A DNA stretch of 64,000 bases from the NCBI RefSeq assembly GCF_932526225.1, contig NC_064046.1, positions 10,317,719-10,381,718 on the forward strand, in the 5' to 3' direction. Source of the DNA: Nematostella vectensis (lineage: Eukaryota; Cnidaria; Anthozoa; Actiniaria; Edwardsiidae). The notes under the pieces were generated by a model. It did not search any database. It was given only the letters and a program-made list of their open reading frames with translations, and was not told the DNA's origin. Each line of letters starts with the position of its first letter. The stretch's first letter is position 1. This document shows, piece by piece, positions 57,079 through 64,000 of the stretch. The translations under genes and the position numbers were made by a program.

Positions 57079-57607
57079 TTAGGTAATTAGGGCGCATAGA
57101 ACAGGCCTGCCATACGGCCTAGTAGGTTGACGGGAACAGCCGGTGACTCGGTTGAAGTCAAAGCACACGGAAGGGCAGTCTTCAGAGCGATGGAAGGGGG
57201 CCAGTGCCTCGTCCAGTAGGCGATTGAGGCCCACGGGAGATGCAAAGCCAGGAGTGCTGAGGCTTTCCGTGCCTTCGCTTGCGACGACTGGTGGTGGTGG
57301 AGGGTCCTGTTGTGGTGGCCGCCAACTTGCGAGAGCGTCGGACACAGTTTTCCGTATGACAGACAGCTGGGCTTCCAAAAAGCCGGTCGGATCAGTCGGA
57401 TGACTGGTGGGCGCTTGGCGCCCCCTTTGCCGCTTGGGGCTGAAGGTGAAGCCTCCTCAGACCTTGAGTGGCTTGCCGGAGGCGATCTATTTGTTGCTGC
57501 TGTGTTCCACCAGAGGGAAGGTTGAGGGCTTGTAGTCGCAGACCAAGCACCTCGGTAGAGAGGCGAGAGAACTCATCTCCTCCAGACAAACGCGAACGTT
57601 TAGGCAT
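57079..57607 (-). pseudogene. DIRS-type gag (unit 2), truncated
   Basis: ATG at 57607. It has the same G5 frameshift as unit 1 near 57429 and the same SAP-like start. The second frame runs through CFDFNRVTGCSRQP, then passes into unrelated sequence (TRPYGRPVLCALIT) because of the 285-bp deletion. Confidence 0.6.
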
Positions 57608-58226
57608 ATTTAACCGATTTTCAAATGTTTCTTTACAGTACACGTAGCTTATTAAGCGAAAGAGCGTATGACTTTACTTTATGTGTGGCGCTTTATATAT
57701 GTAGATAGCGACCAATAAGAATTAAGATCGTGTATAGTGAGGTATCTCACGTGAAACATATTGAGTAATACCTGTGCTATCGTAGCATGATACGTGTACC
57801 CGTACGATATAATTTATGAGTGACCTTTGAGCCTGGCTTCGGCTCCATTAACGGAAATTACCGTCCCCAGTGGTGACGTTAATTTTGGATTAAACGTTAT
57901 CAAATTCACATTGAAATATGTACATCAAGAAATGCTTATGTTTTTCTTCCAACTCTTTTTTTTTTGATAATCTTGAAAAAGTTTGAATTCGCCGACAATG
58001 TCTTCATTCCCTAAAGTGAAAATATGTTATTATTCATTATTACATCCATACGTAGCCGGATCGCCTCACATACTTGTTTGTTGGCTGTCTTTGCTATTAT
58101 ATCCAAATATTTGTCCATTATCTAAAAAAAATAACAAAGAAATGAAGAGTCACAAACCATGGCCCGTCTCGCCCTATAACAGCCAAAAATACAGTAAAAT
58201 GAAGAAAACGCTCCAAGCCCCTCTTA

Positions 58227-58763
58227 TCAGAAATCCTTGTTAAGCCGTTTCTTATGCTTAGCTTTCTTTAAATGTAAATCGTTTGCACAAGTTTTTTTTT
58301 TAAGATGCCCAATATTCCAGCCCTCAGGCATGATGGTTTTCATGAGGGCAGCTTGAACAGTGGGCATGTTCAACTTGAATGTTCCTCCAGTGAACCTTTC
58401 AACTGGAGGGTCCCTCCAGTGAACCTTTCCTATGGCCTGGAACTGGGCGTCTGACCATATCGCCTCCACCTAGGATAAAATCAAGTCCCATTTTGATTGT
58501 TTCTTTTTTAATTAAGGAGTTTAAATTACCTTGGCACGTCGGTTTTCATATATCAAGCGTCGATGGCAGCTTTCAAAGGCTGTCATGTCTATCTCACAGC
58601 AAAAGACATGACCGTCGCCGTTCACCTCTACGGTCACATTTGCGAACTTCTGCTTTTCATAAACAGTTACAACAATTTCCCTTTTGGGCTTTCTGAAGCT
58701 TCCCCCCTTCTTTTCCAGAAAACTAACCGAGAAAGAAGTGGGGGAAGTTGCTGTATGCCTTAG
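58227..58763 (-). CDS. Unrecognised two-exon ORF inside array unit 2
   Basis: Same exon pair as in unit 1, joined by a GT..AG intron near 58529-58470. One more T in a homopolymer near 58292 changes the reading frame at the end, so the tail becomes KKKTCANDLHLKKAKHKKRL and extends to a stop at 58227. Which of the two ends is ancestral is unknown. Confidence 0.35.
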
Positions 58764-59909
58764 CTACATACTGGCCTTGTGTCCTGAGACCTAAGAAAGA
58801 GCGAAATTTGGCACAAATCACGGTATATATAAAGAAAAAGAAAAACAGCAAAGTCAAAACAAAGCTGTGCATTCTTCCTCAGGACTTTCTTCCTTCTTCG
58901 CCCTTTTTGCTGGTATCGACAATTCCTGTAGTTTAATTTTTTTAAATTTTATTTTAAGTTATAATTTGGCTTAGTATAGGATTGGGTTGCTAGCATACAA
59001 TACATTTATTCAAACTCGCTTATCCGACTATCGTGACAAATTTATATTATCTGCTTGTTTCTGTTTGAGTATTTATTTCACAGAGAGATATAAGTGGATT
59101 GCAAAGAAGCAACGAATGAGTAATTTTCGGGTGAATTCTCCACATCTTTATGCTAGTATAAAGCAACCTAAATACCTTCTTTACGCAAGTTTACGTACGC
59201 CCAACCCTCATTATATTATAACCTTACGTACATAGGTGTAAAGATAACATTTCCCCAATTCACATTTACGCAATTTGCCAAACAAAAATAGTCTTTAGTG
59301 TGCTGTTATTTTATTGTCTTTATCATAATCTTTGTACTTTGACTTACAAAAACAGTAACATATAATGGTTTTTGGCAATATACATATATATCAAATATTA
59401 AAAAAGCTACTTTTCCTCTGTCAAAAATGTCCATAGTTCTCAAACGGAAAATAATCATAAACAAGCTAGAGTCAATGCGTTGGTGATATTGCCCACTCCA
59501 CCGGGTTATCTGGAGCTGGCCTAATTGACAACTGTTAATAACTGTTAATTAATAAAGCGGCTTTGGGCTAACAGCCCATAGCCATTATGATTCAAACACT
59601 GTCTTGTCTTGTATCCACGCCCAGTAAACAAAGCGCGGGTTAAAGCAGCTCTCGTTATATGGATGCTAAGTGGGGAAAGCATAAATGATAAATATTGCGC
59701 CAGTCGGCCGAATGTTTTTTGGGCACTACCCCAACTGGGTGGCATTGAAAGTTAGGTAATTGGGGCGCGGAGAACAGGCCTGCCATACGGCCTAGGTTGA
59801 CCTCTTATGTTTTTTGAAATTATCTCAGGGTGCTCCCGAGCTGAAATAAGATTAGGTGAAACACAAGACTTTTGGGTGCCATCCAAACCAATGCGTCACC
59901 GAAACGTAA

Positions 59910-60379
59910 CTAATTAAGAATAAAGTTACAAATTCCCGATCTGGATGGGAAGATAGTGCCTGTTCTAGAAGATCTATTCTTTGTGCCTAGGCGCTGGCCT
60001 GCGGATGCGGAGATTCCGGCGCAACACTGGTGAGCGGGATGGGGGTCGGCGCATTTTTGGTAAACGTAGGGATACATGCTGGGTTGACGGGAACAGCCTG
60101 TGACTCGGTTGAAGTCGAAGCACACGGAAGGGCAGTCTTCAGAGCGATGGAAGGGGGCCAGTGCCTCGTACAGCAGGCGATTGAGGCCCAAGGGAGACGC
60201 AGAGCCAGGAGTGCTGAGGCTTTCCGTGCCTTCGCTTGCGACGACTGGTGGTGGTGGAGGGTCCTGTTGTGGTGGCCGCCAACTTGCGAGAGCGTCGGAC
60301 ACAGTTTTCCGTATGACAGACAGCTGGGCTTCCAAAAAGCCGGTCGGATCAGTCGGATGACTGGTGGGCGCTTGGCGCC
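59910..60379 (-). pseudogene. DIRS-type gag (unit 3), 3' part cut from its start
   Basis: Second gag frame only: QAPTSHPTDPTGFLEAQLSV, a Pro-rich part, then a knuckle with CFDFNRVTGCSRQPSMYPYV. The upstream end now runs into the inverted promoter block, giving a chimeric N-terminus (SNTCAIVAWR). Confidence 0.6.
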
Positions 60380-60745
60380 ATGCTACGATAGCACAGGTAT
60401 TACTCAATATGTTTCACGTGAGATACCTCACTATACACGATCTTAATTCTTATTGGTCGCTATCTACCTATATAAAGCGCCACACCTAAAGTAAAGTCAT
60501 ACGCTCTTTCGCTTAATAAGCTACGTGTACTGTAAAGAAACATTTGAAAATCGGTTAAATATGCCTAAACGTTCGCGTTTGTCTGGAGGAGATGAGTTCT
60601 CTCGCCTCTCTACCGAGGTGCTTGGTCTGCGACTACAAGCCCTCAACCTTCCCTCTGGTGGAACACAGCAGCAACAAATAGATCGCCTCCGGCAAGCCAC
60701 TCAAGGCCTGAGGAGGCTTCACCTTCAACCCCGAGTGGCAAAGGG
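60380..60745 (+). repeat. Inverted segment of unit 3: promoter and gag start in plus orientation
   Basis: In units 1, 2 and 4 the order is GGCGCC-CCCTTTGCC ... GTAGCAT-GATACGTG. In unit 3 it is GGCGCC-ATGCTAC ... GGCAAAGGG-GATACGTG. Both junctions are exact, with no base gained or lost. The segment carries CCAAT (as TATTGGTCG), TATATAAAG and the gag ATG at 60561, now reading rightward into VAKGIRVPVRYNL and a stop at 60776. Confidence 0.9.
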
Positions 60746-61199
60746 GATACGTGTACCCGTACGATATAATTTATGAGTGACCTTTGAGCCTGGCTTCGGC
60801 TCCATTAACGGAAATTACCGTCCCCAGTGGTGACGTTAATTTTGGATTAAACGTTATCAAATTCAATTGAAATATGTACATCAAGAAATGCTTATGTTTT
60901 TCTCCCAACTCTTTTTTTATTGGATAATCTTGAAAAAGTTTGAATTCGCCGACAATGTCTTCATTCCCTAAAGTGAAAATATGTTATTATTCATTATTAC
61001 ATCCATACGTAGCCGGATCGCCTCACATACTTGTTTGTTGGCTGTCTTTGCTATTATATCCAAATATTTGTCCATTATCTAAAAAAAATAATAAAGAAAT
61101 GAAGAGTCACAAACCATGGCCCGTCTCGCCCTATAACAGCCAAAAATACAGTAAAATGAAGAAAACGCTCCAAGCCCCTCTTATCAGAAATCCTTGTTA

Positions 61200-61719
61200 A
61201 GCCGTTTCTTATGCTTAGCTTTCTTTAAATGTAAATCGTTTACACAAGTTTTTTTTTAAGATGCCCAATATTCCAGCCCTCAGGCATGATGGTTTTCATG
61301 AGGGCAGCTTGAACAGTGGGCATGTTCAACTTGAGTGTTCCTCCAGTGAACCTTTCAACTGGAGGGTCCCTCCAGTGAACCTTTCCTATTGCCTGGAACT
61401 AGGCGTCTGACCATATCGCCTCCACCTAGGATAAAATCAAGTCCCATTTTGATTGTTTCTTTTTTAATTAAGGAGTTTAAATTACCTTGGCACGTCGGTT
61501 TTCATATATCAAGCGTCGATGGCAGCTTTCAAAGGCTGTCATGTCTATCTCACAGCAAAAGACATGACCGTCGCCGTTCACCTCTACGGTCACATTTGCG
61601 AACTTCTGCTTTTCATAAACAGTTACTACAATTTCCCTTTTGGGCTTTCTGAAGCTTCCCCCCTTCTTTTCCAGAAAACTAACCGAAAAAGAAGTGGGGG
61701 AAGTTGCTGTATGCCTTAG
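61200..61719 (-). pseudogene. Two-exon ORF inside array unit 3, interrupted
   Basis: Same exon pair as in units 1 and 2. The second exon has an in-frame TAG near 61401 (WSDA then stop), so this copy is broken. Confidence 0.4.
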
Positions 61720-62506
61720 CTACATACTGGCCTTGTGTCCTGAGACCTGAGAAAGAGCGAAATCTGGCACAAATCACGGTATATATAAAGAAAAAGAAAA
61801 ACAGCAAAGTCAAAACAAAGCTGTGCATTCTTCCTCAGGACTTTCTTCCTTCTTCGCCCTTTTTGCTGGTATCGACAATTCCTGTAGTTTAATTTTTTTA
61901 AATTTTATTTTAAGTTATAATTTGGCTTAGTATATGATTGGGTTGCTAGCATACAATACATTTATTCAAACTCGCTTATCCGACTATCGTGACAAATTTA
62001 TATTATCTGCTTGTGTCTGTTTGAGTATTTATTTCACAGAGAGATATAAGTGGATTGCAAAAAAGCAAAGAATGAGTAATTTTCGTGTGAATTCTCCACA
62101 TCTTTATGCTAGTATCAAGCAACATAAATACCTTCTTTACGCAAGTTTACGTACGCCCAACCCTCAATATATTTTAACCTTATGTACATAGGTGTAAAGA
62201 TAACATTTCCCCAATTCACATTTACGCAATTTGCCAAACAAAAATAGTCTTTAGTGTGCTGTTATTTTATTGTCTTTATCATAATCTTTGTACTTTGACT
62301 TACAAAAACAGTAACATATAATGGTTTTTGGCAATATACATATATATCAAATATTAAAAAAGCTACTTTTCCTCTGTCAAAAATATCCATAGTTCTCAAA
62401 CGGAAAATAATCATAAACAAGCTAGAGTCAATGCGTTGGTGATATTGCCCACTCCACCGGGTTATCTGGAGCTGGCCTAATTGACAACTGTTAATAACTG
62501 TTAATT

Positions 62507-64000
62507 AATAAAGCGGCTTTGGGCTAACAGCCCATAGCCATTATGATTCAAACACTGTCTTGTCTTGTATCCACGCCCAGTAAACAAAGCGCGGGTTAAA
62601 GCAGCTCTCGTTATATGGATGCTAAGTGGGGAAAGCATAAATGATAAATAGTGCGCCAGTCGGCCGAATGTTTTTTGGGCACTACCCCAACTGGGTGGCA
62701 TTGAAAGTTAGGTAATTGGGGCGCGGAGAACAGGCCTGCCATACGGCCTAGGTTGACCTCTTATGTTTTTTGAAATTATCTCAGGGTGCTCCCGAGCTGA
62801 AATAAGATTAGGTGAAACACGAGACTTTTGGGTGCCATCCAAACCAATGCGTCACCGAAACGTAACTAATTAAGAATAAAGTTACAAATTCCCGATCTGG
62901 ATGGGAAGATAGTTCCTGTTCTAGAAGATCTATTCTTTGTGCCTAGGCGCTGGCCTGCGGATGCGGAGATTCCGGCGCAACACTAGTGAGCGGGATCGGG
63001 GTCGGCGCATTTTTGGTAAACGTAGGGATACATGCTGGGTTGACGGGAACAGCCGGTGACTCGGGTGAAGTCGAAGCACACGGAAGGGCAGTCTTCAGAG
63101 CGATGGAAGGGGGCCAGTGCCTCGTCCAGTAGACGATTGAGGCCCAAGGGAGACGCAGAGCCAGGAGTGCTGAGGCTTTCCGTGCCTTCGCTTGCGACGA
63201 CTGGTGGTGGTGGAGGGTCCTGTTGTGGTGGCCGCCAACTTGCGAGAGCGTCGGACACAGTTTTCCGTATGACAGACAGCTGGGCTTCCAAAAAGCCGGT
63301 CGGATCAGTCGGATGACTGGTGGGCGCTTGGCGCCCCCTTTGCCACTCGGGGCTGAAGGTGAAGCCTCCTCATGCCTTGAGTGGCTTGCCGGAGGCGATC
63401 TATTTGTTGCTGCTGTGTTCCACCAGAGGGAAGGTTGAGGGCCTGTAGTCGCAGACCAAGCACCTCGGTAGAGAGGCGAGAGAACTCATCTCCTCCAGAC
63501 AAACGCGAACGTTTAGGCATATTTAACCGATTTTCAAATGTTTCTTTACAGTACACGTAGCTTATTAAGCGAAAGAGCGTATGACTTTACTTTAGGTGTG
63601 GCGCTTTATATAGGTAGATAGCGACCAATAAGAATTAAGATCGTGTATAGTGAGGTATCTCACGTGAAACATATTGAGTAATACCTGTGCTATCGTAGCA
63701 TGATACGTGTACCCGTACGATATAATTTATGAGTGACCTTTGAGCCTGGCTTCGGCTCCATTAACGGAAATTACCGTCCCCAGTGGTGACGTTAATTTTG
63801 GATTAAACGTTATCAAATCCACATTGAAATATGTACATCAAGAAATGCTTATGTTTTTCTTCCAACTCTTTTTTTATTGGATAATCTTGAAAAAGTTTGA
63901 ATTCGCCGACAATGTCTTCATTCCCTAAAGTGAAAATATGTTATTATTCATTATTACATCCATACGTAGCCGGATCGCCTCACATACTTGTTTGTTGGCT
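62507..64000 (-). repeat. DIRS-like tandem array, unit 4 (cut by window end)
   Basis: Contains the reverse transcriptase start, gag, promoter and the first part of the spacer in normal orientation. Continues beyond the window. Confidence 0.92.
62983..63520 (-). pseudogene. DIRS-type gag (unit 4), frameshifted and shortened
   Basis: ATG at 63520 and the same G5 frameshift near 63342. The second frame is open to a TAG near 62985 that cuts the knuckle after DPDPAH, where unit 3 continues with QCCAGISASAG. Confidence 0.6.

Larger units (their letters stand above)
56881..59550 (-). repeat. DIRS-like tandem array, unit 2 (285-bp deletion)
   Basis: Same content as unit 1, but the segment between two GGTTGAC copies (unit 1: 54223 and 54508) is missing. 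Its gag therefore lacks the zinc-knuckle end and the spacer to the reverse transcriptase fragment. Confidence 0.92.
59551..62506 (-). repeat. DIRS-like tandem array, unit 3 (366-bp inversion)
   Basis: Complete unit of 2956 bp with the full gag 3' part. The promoter and gag start are inverted at 60380-60745. Confidence 0.92.

Noticed and set aside
1-64000. tRNA, rRNA or other structured RNA genes
   Set aside because: No A/B-box pair with a foldable cloverleaf or rRNA core was noticed by eye; a covariance-model scan would be decisive.

Overview
The window is animal genomic DNA: short exons separated by AT-rich introns with GT..AG borders, and a dense, varied set of transposon remains. The gene and transposon content (a three-gene fibrinogen-like family, DIRS-type, piggyBac, Harbinger, Merlin/ISXO2-like and PIF1/RPA-like relics) best fits an anthozoan cnidarian such as a coral or sea anemone. 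That is an inference; no species marker is visible.

Layout. (1) 1-6.4 kb: two convergent host genes, the last three exons of a fungal LYS1-type saccharopine dehydrogenase (+) and a complete four-exon membrane-anchored JmjC/cupin-type dioxygenase gene (-). Two small foldback elements sit between and within them. (2) 6.4-32.4 kb: a head-to-tail triplication with a unit of about 8-9 kb. Each copy holds an intact six-exon gene for a secreted fibrinogen-like protein of about 259-271 aa. Intron 2 of each copy carries the same decayed, antisense LINE fragment. Intron 3 carries a 99-bp A/C-rich minisatellite and then a 1.5-1.9 kb hexanucleotide (AGTGGT)n array almost free of C on the + strand. (3) 32.4-37.5 kb: a CpG-containing promoter-like patch, a 112-bp minisatellite, a 190-bp repeat and a possible piggyBac relic. 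(4) 37.6-39.7 kb: a piggyBac transposase gene, open except for one in-frame amber codon. (5) 39.7-53.9 kb: mostly non-coding, with fossils of an RPA-like OB-fold protein plus PIF1-type helicase, a DIRS reverse transcriptase, a Harbinger transposase and a Merlin/ISXO2-like transposase. (6) 54-64 kb: four head-to-tail units of 2.7-2.96 kb. Each holds a DIRS-type gag with a CCAAT/TATA promoter, the start of a DIRS reverse transcriptase, and an unrecognised two-exon ORF. Unit 3 carries a clean 366-bp inversion of the promoter and gag start, and unit 2 a 285-bp deletion. The array runs off the right edge.

The host genes do not form a pathway together. The strongest themes are the recent local amplification of a secreted fibrinogen-like gene with diverging copies, and a tandem array of non-autonomous DIRS-like units with structural rearrangements between units. 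All splice models were built by reading the sequence; none has transcript support here.
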